Shown: positions 10,417 to 22,564, numbered from the stretch's first letter. The stretch: DNA of 64,000 nt from Oryza sativa Japonica Group (GCF_034140825.1 NC_089040.1:2177501-2241500), one strand, 5' to 3'. The notes: generated by a model from the sequence alone, not told the origin. Program-made: numbers and translations.

Positions 10417-13400
10417 ATGGACGCCTCCTCCTCCGCCTCCGCCGGCGGCGAGGCCGACGCGATGGCGCTCGTGCAGGGGTACAACGCCGACGAGCTCGCC
10501 ATCGCCGGGGAGTTCCTCACCACGTGGCTCCCCTTCCTCTCCGCGGGCCTCTGCGCCTCCTGCGCCGACTCCCTCCGCAGCCGCGTCTCCTCCCTGCTGC
10601 CCCCGCAAGGTAACAATCCCGTGTGCTGGGTTCGCCGTAGTTAGGGTTTTTGTGCTGTTGCCTCTTACGCCCCCCCGTTCACCTCGACTCTGACAGCCGA
10701 GGAATCCCCGTCGTCGCCGCCGCCGCGGATCGATCAGATTGAGCCCTCGGGGTGGGAGTCCGATCCGGCTACGGCTCACCCGCAGCATCTGCCGTTCGAG
10801 CCGAGCGGATGGGACTCGGATCCGCCGCAGCTGCCACCGGAGCAGGAGCAGCAGAAGCAGAAGCCGCAGCCGGCGGAGAAGCCGCGGAAGTCGTGGGCAG
10901 ACATGGCTCAGGAGGACGAGCTCGCCGCCGCGGCAGAGGAGGACGCGGCGGCAGCCGCGGCTGATGACGGCGAGGAAGGGAGCGAGGCTGGTAGGCCGGG
11001 TGTGCAGCTGACGAGGGAGCAGCGGGAGCTGAGGCGGTTCCGGAACGTGGTGCGGAGGAAGGATTTCATCTGTTTTGAGAGGGTCAATGGTCGGCTCGTC
11101 AATATCCTCGCTGGCCTGGAACTTCATTGCGGTGTGTTTAGCGCGGCCGAACAGAAGCGTATTGTCGACTACGTATACGATCTTCAGGAGATGGGCAAGC
11201 ACGGGGAGCTTGGAGGTGAGATTTAAGCTGCATGGAGATTCGATATGTTTTTCTATGGCGCTAGTTGAATTTGGCTAAATTTTCATGTAAAGTCTTGAGT
11301 TTTGAGAAATGCTTTAATGAAAAGGGTTTTAGGTCAGGATTATGTAAAATTTTAGGCAAAGGTTTTAGCTGTAATTAAGGTCATGCTTTGCTACTTAGGC
11401 TATGGTAGTTGTGGGGATATGGATCATAGGCAAACATTTAGATGTCTATATGCACCACAGTAGTTCTATCGTGTAGAACTGGAACTTGTATAGTGTTCTC
11501 GTGCAAAGTAGAAAGCCGAAGAATTATTATAAAATTGGTTTTCTCATGTCTTGTTCTATGTGGTATGCACTCAAAGCTACAAACTTTTTTGGTAATTATT
11601 CTACTAAATCATTGGATCTACCTACCACAAGTAGCAGATTAGCTTTTGTGATTTCAAGCAGGAAGATAAATATGGTATTTGATAAATTATAGGTATTGCC
11701 ATCATAACATAATCAGCCATATTTGACAAAAATAACACAGTTTCACCCTACTACACAATCAGAAGCATCTGCCGAAATCTGTCTGTCCAGGAGAAGCGTA
11801 GCGGATAGCAAAACATTTTCATTGTTTTCTGTACACATGATTCTGTCATAATGGTGTTTCCCCATTTGTGTAAACCTCAATATGTTTCAATGTATTATTT
11901 ACAGTAATCTCTGAGTGTTTTTGGTTTCTTTGCTTATATGCTGCATAAGCGTTCTCAGCATGGATATTAAAACAGACATGCATGATTTTCTGTGCTTCTT
12001 ACAGTCGTGCACACCACAATAACCACGATTGAAGTAAATGTAACATGTTGAGTGAGATGCCTGACCTTCATTCCAGTTTACATATCTGCGTTCTTCTTTT
12101 CAATTTAATTAATTTAATATTCAAGCTATGCACTATTTATCTACTGAGGGCCCAGTATAACACTAACAAATGGCCACACTTTAGAGTACCCTGAAGCACC
12201 TAAGCCTGTTTGATTCACCTTAGGCCATTGGACCGGAATAGAATTTCTCATCCTTATTTGGGTGAGTGTATACTATATATTGGGAAGCCTACTCTATTTA
12301 GTGCTATCCAAGGTCCTTCTTTCTGCTTTACAAATGCTATACGCACATGAATTTTCTTGGGCTCACAGCTGCATTTATTTATTTGCCATGTTTTGTTTAT
12401 TTGTATTTTTGTATATCTAAATCCAAGCATAATATCCCCCTGTCAGATCGTACGTATACGGAACCCCAAAGGTGGATGCGTGGTAAAGGGCGAGTAACAA
12501 TCCAATTTGGATGCTGTTATAATTATGCCACGGTACATACTCTAGTTTTATCCTCTGATCCCATCAGCTTGAATACTGCAGTGGTACTGATTTAATTCAC
12601 ATGTGAATCCATCTAAGGTTTGAATCTGTGATGACAGGACAAGAATGGAAACCCACCAGGCATTATTCGAACTATTGCTTCTGATCCGATGCCTAGCTTA
12701 TTTAAGATCATGATCAAGAGATTGGTACGGTGGCATGTTCTACCAAAGACTTGCATACCAGACAGTTGTATTGTCAATATATATGACCCTGGAGATTGCA
12801 TCCCACCACATATTGATAGTCATGATTTTGTTCGGCCATTCTGTACTGTTTCATTCCTCAGTGAGTGCAACATTCTTTTTGGATCTACTCTGAAAATTGC
12901 TGGCCCTGGAGAGTTCACTGGTTCACTTCCAATTCCTCTGCCTGTTGGGTATGTTCTCATGCTTTTCGCTGTGCTGATAGATTATTTGTGGTAGCCAGTT
13001 GTGCTATTTGGGATGTTAACAAATTGATTTTATTTATTATTGTTTTAAACTTGATTACTCATGAATTCAAAGGCTGTGTAGACTTCTCATTCGATTTCTT
13101 GAATGGTATTGCATGGTATGATTACTAAGGGCCTGTCTGGCTGTCATACTTCTGCAGCTGTGCTGCTGCTGTAGAGATTGTATGCGCAGTACTGTAGCTG
13201 ATGGCTGTATTGCAGCCAAATTTAGTCCTACCGAACAGGCCCTGAACTTTTCTCCTTTAGACTTTGCTTGAAGTTTTTGCTGAGAGAGATTTCTACTCCA
13301 TACTTGTTTGTTGCTGTGTTTCCTTCTCATTGGATTGTCATAAACTCTAAAATACTAACTGTATGTAATTTTTGCATTGGCCACTTTAATAATATTCAAT

Positions 13401-14318
13401 TATTCGTGTCTCATCATGTCTTTCAGTTTTCTTCTGCAGCTCTTTAGTTCTCTTATATACTAAATACAAACATTCACAGGTCGGTGCTTATCCTAAATGG
13501 CAATGGTGCTGATGTAGCAAAGCATTGTGTTCCTGCAGTTCCGACCAAAAGGTTGTGATACTGATATCCTGTTCTATCATTTGGCTTTTGGAACTCAATT
13601 CCTTTGCCTGTATAACATTTGAACTCTGACACACTAATTAAAACACAGGATATCCATTACCTTCAGAAAGATGGATCCAGCGAAGCGTCCGTTCAATTTC
13701 CGAGATGATCCAGAATTGCTTAACATAATTCCTCTAGAAACAGCTGTACAAGAAACTGGCAGATCATCAGATGAAGGTAAGGGCAAGCAGCCTGACATAC
13801 AGATCAGAAATCCGAGCAAAGCACACAGGAACAAGAAATCTAAAGTAAGAACATCTCCTGGAAAGGGTGGACGGGGCGGCATTCTCGGAGATGGACCTCC
13901 TCAATATGCACAAGCTCAAGTCACTGGCATTTCGTCACAGCAAAACTTCCATGGCCAGCCTACCATCTCTGGTTCAAGTGCTGAGAGAGAAAGACGCCCT
14001 GTTGGTCCATTGAGAGAGTCAAGATATCAGCAGGATGCACCTGGCATGCAATCTAACATGGATGGTATCAGAGAGCGGGCAAATTGGTTGGCTCAAGAGA
14101 GGATGCATGGTAACAGCATGAATTCGATTGACGATGGCACGGAATCTCAGGAAAGGAGGCAGCGAATGGAGCACAGACAGATATTGATGATCAACCGCAC
14201 GATCAACGATGATATGGATTCCCTTTCAATCGGGAGCCATGAATCTGACCAGACTCGTGTAAGCGTACGAACACTATACAACAAGCCAAGGAGGACCAGG
14301 GTAAACCTGGATGAGTAA
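10417..14318 (+). CDS. ALKBH9: ALKBH9/10-type RNA N6-methyladenine demethylase
   Basis: Six exons (10417-10609, 10697-11215, 12447-12532, 12638-12948, 13480-13551, 13649-14318) give 616 residues. An acidic, Pro/Glu-rich N-terminus is followed by RRKDFICFERVNGRLVNIL and an AlkB-type Fe(II)/2-oxoglutarate dioxygenase core. The core shows HID in CIPPHIDSHDF (His324, Asp326), the distal His385 in VAKHCVPAVPTKR, and Arg residues in KRISITFR that bind 2-oxoglutarate. The Gln/Arg/Ser-rich C-terminal tail looks disordered. The closest families are Arabidopsis ALKBH9B/10B, which remove m6A from mRNA. The rice homologue is, from memory, OsALKBH9. The start gives an Asp/Ala/Ser-rich N-terminus and is the first ATG after the divergent promoter. 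Intron 2 is 1.23 kb; intron 4 contains a small MITE. Confidence 0.92.
13128..13243. mobile_element. Small MITE in ALKBH intron 4
   Basis: A 116-bp segment starts AGGGCCTGTCTGG and ends CCGAACAGGCCCT, giving 13-bp near-perfect terminal inverted repeats. It lies wholly within an intron. The target duplication is not clear, so the superfamily is uncertain; the AGGGCCTGTTCGG end type is common in hAT-like grass MITEs. Confidence 0.5.
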
Positions 14319-14769
14319 GCAAGCAAGCCAAGCCTGTACTCAAATCTGTGAACTTGCTTTTGCTAAAAAAGAAAAAAAAAACTGTGAACTTGCTGTTGGG
14401 AATGTTGATACCTGAAAGCATACTTGCGCTGTATATTTCAGGAGGTGTGACCAGAACACCAGCAGATATAACTTACTAAAACACTTAGTATTGATTTGAT
14501 GAAATTTGTCAGCTGATAGTCAGGCCCCTATTCTGTAGATAAGAGTATTTTTTGGGAATGCTGTAATTGTGACTTAATATGGATGCATTTCTCGTTGATG
14601 AATGAGGACCTCTCAATAATTTGATTCCACTGTGACCACAACATTTCTTCCAGCATTTTTGGTGTATTTTTGCTTCGGGCGTTTGTGATAAACAGATCGT
14701 TATTGCAGTGCTGTTATCAACAGAACTTTGTTGAATGTTATGCTGTCGTTTGTTAATATTCTAAGATCA

Positions 14770-15045
14770 GAGAATGTAGATGGTGCAGGTATATTATGGA
14801 TCACTGCTGCATGAAAGAAAACTGCTAATTGCATTTTTTTCAATTTGGAAGAATATAGATGATGCGGCGGTTACATATGATTGCTGCATGAAAGACAACT
14901 TTAGATTGCATTTTTCAATTTGGAAAAGAAAAACAAACAAGAATCAATTTTTAAAAAATAATTTGGGAGAATGTAGATGATGCGGCGGTTACATGATTGC
15001 TGCATGGAAGAAAACTAAAGATTGCATTTTTCAAAAATGAAAACA
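14770..15045. repeat. Three imperfect direct repeats beside the tRNA gene
   Basis: A unit containing AGATGATGCGGCGGTTACAT, then ATTGCTGCATGAAAGA, then ATTGCATTTTTCAATTTGG recurs three times with drift (starting near 14774, 14855 and 14970). The third copy ends directly upstream (on the plus strand) of the tRNA gene. No coding content. Confidence 0.55.
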
Positions 15046-15053
15046 ACAACAGG

Positions 15054-15126
15054 TGGAGATGCGGGGTATCGATCCCCGTACCTCTCGCATGCTAAGCGAG
15101 CGCTCTACCATCTGAGCTACATCCCC
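15054..15126 (-). tRNA. tRNA-Ala (AGC)
   Basis: The minus strand reads as a 73-nt tRNA. It has a 7-bp acceptor stem (GGGGATG with CATCTCC), a D arm with TAGCTCAGATGGTAGAGC (A box), anticodon loop CTTAGCATG with anticodon AGC, and a T arm GGGGATCGATACCCC (B box). The discriminator base is A. CCA is not encoded, as expected for a nuclear gene. No intron. Confidence 0.95.
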
Positions 15127-16540
15127 GTTCATGCTTAAGTTTTGCTATGTTAAACTAAAACTCTTACTCATAATCTCTCAGGCATGTTGAATTAGTAGTC
15201 TTCTACACAATCAGTGTCTGAAGATAACCAACTTGTTTGTGATCCATAAGAGAGAATGCAAAGCATGAAGCATCAGCCCGTGACCGATACGGACACATTA
15301 CTGTAGTACACAGCAATGCTTGACACAACTTAATACTACCTCAGTATAAGAATATGAGGGATTTTTTTTATAGAATTATATGGGGGAAATCCCTTATATT
15401 CTCAGATGGAGGTTGTATCTGGATCAAATATAAGGGTATTCACAATGTATCAAAAAAGTAGTCTTAAACATTAAATACAACACTTCAAATATTGTGGAAG
15501 CACACCATAAATCTCAAGCTTCAAAAAATAACTTTAACTATAGTGGTTTAAAAATAACTATAGTTTGTAAGTTAAACTATAGTGGTTTAAAATTTCATAT
15601 TTTCTATAAAATATGAACAAAATGATCCCTCCGAATACGGGGAATTTAGCTATTTGCCATTCCCACCAAACAAGTTTCTTCTTTTGTATAACACTACAAT
15701 TAATGAAAGCTTTAAGCATACACATTGTGTTAGAGGGCACAAAATTACCACATTTCTTCTTTTGGACTATCTCCGTTCTAAGATAAGTGTAATTATATAT
15801 TTAAGCTTTGCTCTAAAAATATTTTCTCATCTTATCCTCAAGTATCCTCCTACTACCTACCATCCCCCATTTAACAGGGGGTGCTATGGACTGTCCAGAT
15901 TCGTAGTATGTCACATGTTTTTTTTTGACGAATGGAGTATCACGTAGTCAATACTCTATTATGATTTAATTATCTTTACAAATTAGATACGATGTAAAGA
16001 TGAAAACGGCTATAAAAATTCCCGACCAACCGAGTATCCTTTATGGATAAAGTGCTACCGTTTTCGACCGTATGTTATTCTAACAATATATAAATTCTGA
16101 TTTTGTTTCAGCGTCTTATTATAGCCGAATTCTGAAATCGTTTTGGAAGAGATACTACCGTTTCCGACCGCACGATTGCACACTTTTTTTTTATCCCATG
16201 CTAAATCAATCAAACATTCGTTTGTCTTGAGGCTCTGGATACGTATTCACAACACACGCTTTATATCAAATTTTTACAGGAGTACAATACAACTACGAAT
16301 GTAGAAGTAGTATTAATAAATATATCGCATATGATAAAAATCATTAATTAAAAAATAAAAATAAAAATCATTAATGATTAATGATAAAAATCATTAATTA
16401 AAAAAAATAAAAATAGAGATCGCATCTGGAGTGACGTCGCATATATGCACATACGCGCCGAATCCGATTCACGATCCAACTCGGTCGGCTGCTCGAGTCC
16501 GTGTCGGACTGGCTCGCCACGCCCACGCGTCTACGTGCCC
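15127..16540. other. AT-rich intergenic region with MITE debris
   Basis: No gene is recognised. A small palindromic MITE lies at 15338-15412. Near 16320-16420 there are AT-rich direct repeats of TAAAAATCATTAATTAAAAA type. Other stretches look like degraded repeats that could not be named. Confidence 0.45.
15338..15412. mobile_element. Short Stowaway-like palindromic MITE
   Basis: About 75 bp, starting ACCTCAGTATAAGAATATG and ending with its near inverse CTTATATTCTCAGATGGAGGT. The two arms pair imperfectly around an AT-rich centre. TA-like flanks fit a Tc1/mariner-type MITE. Confidence 0.4.
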
Positions 16541-16547
16541 TCTCCCT

Positions 16548-16555
16548 TTATAAAA
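16548..16555 (+). promoter_or_regulatory. TATA box of the CAF1 gene
   Basis: TTATAAAA within CCCTTTATAAAACCC is a strong TATA box. It ends only 7 bp before the first in-frame ATG at 16563. With the usual ~30-bp spacing to the transcription start, the mRNA would begin near 16575-16590, downstream of that ATG. Confidence 0.6.
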
Positions 16556-16562
16556 CCCGGAC

Positions 16563-17690
16563 ATGATGCCACGCACGCCGCCACCGACCTCGCCGCCGCT
16601 CGACGACGACGACGCAAACGAGACGCGCCGCCGTGTCGCGATCGCCGGAGCAGCCTCGTCACCACCACCACCGCGACCAGCCATGCCGATGTTCCCCGGC
16701 GACGTCGGCCCGGTCATGCTCGCGCCGCCGCCGCCGCTCCCGTTCTTCCCGATCGCCGCCGTCCAATCTGGATTGGGCTTCATGCACATGTCGGCGCCGC
16801 CGGAGATCGTCACCGCCCGGTCTAAGCTCAACTCCGACGCCCCCAGCTTCTCGCCGCGGTCGCCCGCCGCCTCCGCCGCCGCCGACGAGGTGGAGGTGCG
16901 GGACGTGTGGGCGGCGAACCTGGAGGAGGAGTTGCGCAGCATCGGGGCGCTCCTGCCGACCTACCCCGTCGTGTCCATGGACACGGAGTTCCCCGGCACG
17001 GTGCACGACGTCGCCACGCCGCGCCACCTCCGCACGCCGCGGGAGAGCTACGCCGTCGTGAAGCGCAACGTCGACGAGCTCCACCTGCTCCAGCTCGGCC
17101 TCGCCCTGTCGGGCCCCGCCGGCCGGTGCCCCGTCGCGTGGCAGTTCAACTTCGCCGGCTTCGACGCCCGCCGCGACCCGCACTCGGGGAGCTCGGTCGC
17201 CATGCTCGCCGCGCACGGCGTCGACTTCACCGCCCTCCGCCGCCACGGCATCGACCACGGCGACTTCGCCCGCGCGTTCGGCCGCTCCAAGCTCGCCTGC
17301 GGCCGCCTGACGTGGGCGGCGTTCTCGGGCTCCTACGACTTCGCCTACCTCGTCAAGGTGCTCACCGGCGGCCGGCCGCTGCCGAGCACCCTGGAAGGGT
17401 TCATGGCGAAGGTCAGCAAGATATTCGGGCCGGCGGTGCTCGACGTGAAGCACCTCGCCAAGTTCTGCGGCGGCGGCGGCGGCATCCGCGGCGGCCTGGA
17501 GCACGTCGCGGCGGCGCTCGGCGTGCACCGCGCCGCCGGCCGCGCGCACAACGCCGGCTCCGACAGCCTGCTCACCTCCGACGTGCTGCACGCCATGGTG
17601 GACCGCTTCTTCCCCAACTCCGGCGTCCTCAACCACGCCGGCGCCATTGATGGCCTCGTAAAGTGTAGCAACTTGTACTATAAGTACTAA
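16563..17690 (+). CDS. CAF1 (CCR4-NOT) poly(A) ribonuclease
   Basis: Intronless frame of 375 codons. The C-terminal ~270 residues form the DEDDh exonuclease domain of CCR4-associated factor 1: Asp140/Glu142 in MDTEFPG, the central Asp in GSYDFAYLVK, and His...Asp in HNAGSDSLLTSDV. CAF1 shortens mRNA poly(A) tails as part of CCR4-NOT in the cytoplasm. Plants have many intronless CAF1 paralogues, often stress-inducible. The first ATG (16563) lies only 8 bp after a TATA box, so the real start is probably the in-frame ATG at 16683 (MPMFPGDVGP). That would give 335 residues and remove only a low-complexity Pro/Asp stretch. Codon third positions are nearly all G/C. Confidence 0.9.
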   Translation: MMPRTPPPTSPPLDDDDANETRRRVAIAGAASSPPPPRPAMPMFPGDVGPVMLAPPPPLPFFPIAAVQSGLGFMHMSAPPEIVTARSKLNSDAPSFSPRSPAASAAADEVEVRDVWAANLEEELRSIGALLPTYPVVSMDTEFPGTVHDVATPRHLRTPRESYAVVKRNVDELHLLQLGLALSGPAGRCPVAWQFNFAGFDARRDPHSGSSVAMLAAHGVDFTALRRHGIDHGDFARAFGRSKLACGRLTWAAFSGSYDFAYLVKVLTGGRPLPSTLEGFMAKVSKIFGPAVLDVKHLAKFCGGGGGIRGGLEHVAAALGVHRAAGRAHNAGSDSLLTSDVLHAMVDRFFPNSGVLNHAGAIDGLVKCSNLYYKY

Positions 17691-20048
17691 CACTAACATG
17701 TATATTAGCTTTCTCTTCTACAGAAAAAAAAATGGAATTATGGAGTGATTAGTTAGTGTGATAGATAACTAAATCGTTTTACTTTTCTTGAATTCTGTTC
17801 TGGATTTTTCTTTTCTTTTACAAGTTTCTTGATCATGATTCATGAAGCATTGATGTGTGTACTTGTATTCAAAATTGGGGCAACGATCTGATTCGGCACC
17901 AAATTCAAACATATGTGGATATGGTGTCCGATTTTGAATAGGGTTTGAGCATTATTCGACCCTTTTCCGCCTTTTCTCTATAGCATATAGCTACTTTTTC
18001 GCTTTGAGAAAACAGAGCGAGATGAAATAGGAAGATGTTTAGGAATACTAACCAGGATGGATGCGCGGGTGCTTCTTTGCTTAAGCTAATTCAACTAAAT
18101 AAACTAATGTGACCAACCGTAAATTCAGCCTTTAGACCTTAAGTTGTGACAAAATTTTATTACTTTTAAACCTTAAAAAAAACAAACCCATGGAAAACAA
18201 ATATGGCGTGGCAGGATATCAGGACAACACTACCACACCATACTCATTTGGTGTGATAGCATTTGTCTACCACACCATGACTTTTTACTAATGTGGTAAA
18301 AAGGTACGGATTTAAAATTTTTGGTGAGTTTATTATAAAAATTACAAATTAAAAGTGTTCAGAAAAATAACAAAAAAAAAATCCACTGTGACCGATCAGA
18401 GCTAGCTTAAATAAACAGGCATAGAGCAGAAGACCTAATCATCTTAGATGGATTTTAATTACTCGAGGGGGGCATCCCATCGTTTTTTTCATGTCACCAA
18501 AATAGTAATAAAAAAATTGAAAAAGTTTAACAACATAGATTAATATGATATATATCACCTTACAAACATGTAAAACTAAATTCAACTTATATGTTGCAAA
18601 AAAAAAAAAGAAAAGAAAAAAGAACTGTTGATGCAACTCATTAATCTGCTCTCCACTAGTTCATTTACATTACACGTCTAAACTTTCAACACAAAAACAT
18701 GAGTTTGAAACTGGGCCATTCACAGATTCACTACATGGATGTTACAGATCAACTAAGGTCCTAACAGTGCTTCTTTTATAACACCTGAATTTTACAGGAT
18801 TTAGTTCAACTCACCAAAAATTTCTTTGAAATTTCTCCATTCCAGAGGAGGCCTCAATTGAAGGGGTGAGATATAAAGTCGCAAACTTACCCTATAACGT
18901 CAACCGAAGGGGTTCAATTGACCGAGAGATCCTCAATTACTATGATATGACGTAGCAATTTCTTGTTTCTTGGCATCATCTAACAAATTTTGTTAGCAGT
19001 TTTAGAAATTACTGATGAGGCCCCTCAGTTAATGGCTGGTACATTTTCCTGACATTCCCAATTATTTCTCCACATTTCCCTTTTGTGTGATAGAACTGCA
19101 AAAGAATTAGCATCTAGCCAGTAGATACAGAAGTATGAAACCACAAAAACTATATAATTTCCACGCGCAGCTCCTTTCCCATACAGTTAGCATGTTTGTT
19201 TTTCGGGGAAAAGTTTGTGCTACACTTGTACATTGACTGGTATAACTAAAATGAAGGTGTTACATGATACAACAGAGATTGTCAAGGAGAAAATAGGAAC
19301 AAAGTATATCATACATATTCAATACTATACATGAGCAGTCCATACCATGATTTGTGTCAGGAAAGCTTTTCATATCCAAGCATAGGCTCAAACAAGTAGG
19401 AATGTAATTCTTTGACATGTTCTTCTGTGTCATGTGGTTTCCTACACCTTTCAGCTTTCCTTACAGACCAAAGGATTCTGGTTGTCCTAGCACTATAAAA
19501 AAGAAGAGAAAGAGTGGAATCTAGATCCTCAAGTCCTCAACTTTCCAGAAGAACAAATCCACTGGAAAAGCTATGCAATACACTATTCAAGTATTCACAA
19601 CACAAAAGGGAAATTCAGCTTCAGAGGGACCACACAAGACACATACTAGTAACAAATAAAAAGCTCCATGATCATCATCATTTACTCTCCTTTACTTCCT
19701 GATATGAAAGAACACATCATTGGAATGGAAGTCCTGTTTTCAGTCCCCCAGTTGAGCAACAAATCCTACTATTACAACATATGTTTCCCATCTAATGGCA
19801 ACCTATTGCACAATAACAAAAGTAGAAGAATTGTACCACTTTTGCACTTATTTTAAGTCACTTCACTATCTCTGAACAACCAATGTAATCAAGCTAATCC
19901 GTGTTCCGTGGAACCTAAATGGCATTCCCTTTTCTTTTCTTTTTTTTTTTTGCCATCAAAACAGCTGAACTACAAGTAATAGTTGTGAGGTACATTCGTA
20001 CCTCGGATCAAGTGATGAGCTTGGAGCAATTCATCCATCAGTTCAGTA
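17691..20048. other. Intergenic region, no gene recognised
   Basis: AT-rich DNA between the 3' ends of the CAF1 gene and the methyltransferase-like gene. It must contain both 3' UTRs. Only short unsupported frames are present; no tRNA, domain or clear element was seen. Confidence 0.5.
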
Positions 20049-21200
20049 TCAATCCCTCGCCGGCTTTTGCAACAATGCCGAGAGGTACAATGCCGTCTTT
20101 GCGCTCCCCGTGCCGGCTTTCTCTCCGACCATCCACTTGAGCTTCTTGTAGCCAAATCTCTTAATGAGATTCACAACCAATTGCCTCCTCTCCTCACTCT
20201 GGCACAGGTAGCTATCAATCCAGAGCAGCCCGCCGACGCGGAGCACGCGGTCGACATCGAACATGAAGAATTCCAGCGCCTCCTCCGTGCCGGAATTCCC
20301 CATTGATGGCGCGCCACCTTCGTCCAGCGCATTGGTGCCGACGTGCACCAGGTCGAACACCCCGTCGTAGAAGGGGAACCGGTGCGCCGGCGAGAGGAGG
20401 AGGGGGAACAGCCCCCTCGCCGCCACGAACTCGTTCATGGGCTTCCCGGCGTTGTCGAGCACCGTGGTGACGACGGTGACACCGCGGTCCCTCATCCGCG
20501 CGGCGAAATTGGCGGCGCCGCCGGCGACGTCGAGGCCAATCCGGATCCTGGTGGCGCCGAGGCGCAGCACGTCGTCGAGGAGGAACTCGTAGTCGTGGCG
20601 CGGCCTGACCCAGCGGCGGCCGTCGACGCCCATGTTGGAGGCCGGGAGCGCCGCGCGGGGCCCCCCGGAGAGGCAGCGGCGGCGAGGCAGCGGCTCGCAG
20701 GCCTTGGAGAGGAGGCGGTGCTGCTGCAGGGTGGCGTTGCGCGGGCAGGCGGCGTGCGGGTCGTAGGACATGAAGGCGGCTAGGAGGGAGAGCGTGGCGG
20801 GCGACCTGAAGCAGGAGTGCGCGACGGAGGCCGGCATGTGGGTGAGCCCCGTGCGGGCGTCGCGGCCCAGCGGGAGCGCGTGCGGGGAGAGGAAGAGGAG
20901 GAGCTCCGGTGGCAGGCCGTCCGCGCGGTACGGCAGGTGGGAGGAGGAGGAGGTGTCGATCTCGCGGGCGATGGCCGCGACGTGGTCGGAGATCGTCGAG
21001 GCCGCCGCGGTGGCGGCGGAGGCGGCGGGGGAGGAGGAGGAGGAGGAGGAGGAGGAGAAGAAGGCGAGGAGGGCGAGGGCGTTGGTGGAGAGGAGGGCGA
21101 GGAACATGAGCAGGTTGAGCAGCGACGGTGTGCAGTGGCAGGAGATGCGCCGGCCGCCGCCGCGGCGGGGTGCCGGCACGTTGAGGGACACCGACCCCAT
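20049..21200 (-). CDS. Membrane-anchored SAM-methyltransferase-like protein
   Basis: Intronless frame of 383 residues. A short cytosolic N-terminus is followed by one hydrophobic segment (about residues 26-48), then a Ser/Ala low-complexity stretch encoded by a GAG/GGA-rich trinucleotide run. This fits a type II Golgi or endomembrane protein. The C-terminal half carries a Rossmann-type SAM-binding signature, RIGLDVAGGAANFAARM (motif I). Further signatures are VFDLVHVGTNALDE, an acidic stretch followed by DRVLRVGGLLWIDSYLC, and a basic segment near the end. This resembles the plant family of probable methyltransferases typified by At1g29790, whose substrate is not established. The start gives the longest frame, and the ATG precedes a basic region typical of a signal anchor. 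Confidence 0.8.
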   Translation of the reverse strand: MGSVSLNVPAPRRGGGRRISCHCTPSLLNLLMFLALLSTNALALLAFFSSSSSSSSSPAASAATAAASTISDHVAAIAREIDTSSSSHLPYRADGLPPELLLFLSPHALPLGRDARTGLTHMPASVAHSCFRSPATLSLLAAFMSYDPHAACPRNATLQQHRLLSKACEPLPRRRCLSGGPRAALPASNMGVDGRRWVRPRHDYEFLLDDVLRLGATRIRIGLDVAGGAANFAARMRDRGVTVVTTVLDNAGKPMNEFVAARGLFPLLLSPAHRFPFYDGVFDLVHVGTNALDEGGAPSMGNSGTEEALEFFMFDVDRVLRVGGLLWIDSYLCQSEERRQLVVNLIKRFGYKKLKWMVGEKAGTGSAKTALYLSALLQKPARD

Positions 21201-22290
21201 CGCCGCCGCCGACGACGACGAGGCCCGGGGATTCCGCCGGCGCGGCGGGGAGGGATCTCGGGGGGTTGGGCTTTTGCCGCGTTGGCTTCGGCCCGCGGCT
21301 TTGGCTTTCCCCAGTGGGGTGGAGTGAGAGTGAGGCTGTGAGAGAGCGATGGAGGCGGATGGCTGTCGGTTTTTGGAATTGTGAGGCTGTCTGTTGCCTT
21401 GTTTTTGGTTAGCACTTTCAAAATTCTACCTGAATTAAAAATTGAATCTCAAATGGAGTAGTAGATAAATGGTACTTGTAGGAGTAGGAGTAGTGTAGAT
21501 TAGTTGAGTTGTACATTAATTGATTAATACACGTACACCAGTAAATAATAAATTCTACCACTATACGGAGTAGTATTTTATTAGCCTATACTAGTTAATG
21601 TCAGAAATATTAAACATATAATTTTAACCAACAAATATATGACCATAACCATTGAATGAACTTGTTCAGAAGAGTTGTCTGCTACAGCGCTGTGGCTGCA
21701 ACAACTGCTACAACGTCTAACGTACTCCCTCCGTCCCATAATATAAAGGATTTTCAGTTTTTTCTTGCAACGTTTGACCACTCGTCTTATTCATTTTTTT
21801 TTTGCAAATATAAAAAACGAAAAGTTGTGCTTAAAGTACTGTAGATAATAAAGTAAGTTACAAATAAAATAATTAATAATTTCAAAAAAAATTAAATAAG
21901 ACGAGTGGTCAAACGTTGCAAGCAAAAACTCAAAATCCCTTATATTATAGGACGGAGAGAGTAGATAACTAGCAGTGGCTACAGCCACCAAACGGCTAAG
22001 ATGCATTCTTGACTGATGACCGAACAACTGTGATGTTCAATGCAGCTTTAACAACTGTAAAAATCAAACTATAAAATATGCTTGATATCTTATACTTTGT
22101 TTAAATTAGTTGAAATAAAATTTAGACACTTGTAGTAATATAAACTTGTAAATAAACTCTTGATACATGGCCACTTAATTTTCACTGACCGTATATAAGT
22201 TATTGGTAAAATAAAAAGAAAAAACACCATGTACCGTCGAGTACCGATGGCTTTGCTTCATCGATTCTCTCTTTCACACGCCAACAAAGA
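21201..22290. other. Intergenic region with one MITE
   Basis: This covers the 5' flank of the methyltransferase-like gene and AT-rich DNA up to the promoter repeat at 22291. A Stowaway MITE lies at 21725-21961. Nothing else was recognised. Confidence 0.5.
21725..21961. mobile_element. Stowaway-type MITE
   Basis: The element starts CTCCCTCCGTCCCATAATAT and ends with the inverted ATATTATAGGACGGAGAGAG. It is flanked by TA on both sides (21723-21724 and 21962-21963). The arms are inverted over most of the length (for example GCAACGTTTGACCACTCGTC against its complement), so the element can fold into one long hairpin. Ends and TA target fit Tc1/mariner-type Stowaway MITEs. Confidence 0.8.
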
Positions 22291-22421
22291 TCACGGTCAC
22301 CGAGCCGGATCAACCGGTGGACCGACCGGACCGGCACGGAAACAGCTACTGTACCTGACCACCGTCACGTGACACCACGCCCGGCCCCACCACCCTATCC
22401 AATTCCCCGTACATATCCCCA
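22291..22421 (+). repeat. 131-bp promoter fragment, copy A
   Basis: This segment, beginning TCACGGTCACCGAGCCGG and ending CGTACATATCCCCA, recurs at 56454-56584 with a single visible difference (130/131). Here it continues into ATGGGCCAAGGCCCATTC and the short coding frame at 22565, so it is the upstream region of that gene or fragment. Confidence 0.9.
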
Positions 22422-22564
22422 TGGGCCAAGGCCCATTCAAAACCAAACCGACCTAAGCCCATCCCCCCGCCTAAAGCCCAAATCCGGCCCGGCTAAAAGA
22501 GGAAGGCATCCTCGCCACGCCGACACGAACACGAGTACACGACACGACGCCGGCGGCGGCAGCC

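Noticed and set aside
16659-17699. 346-codon minus-strand frame opposite CAF1
   Set aside because: Shadow frame; the plus strand encodes a complete DEDDh exonuclease.
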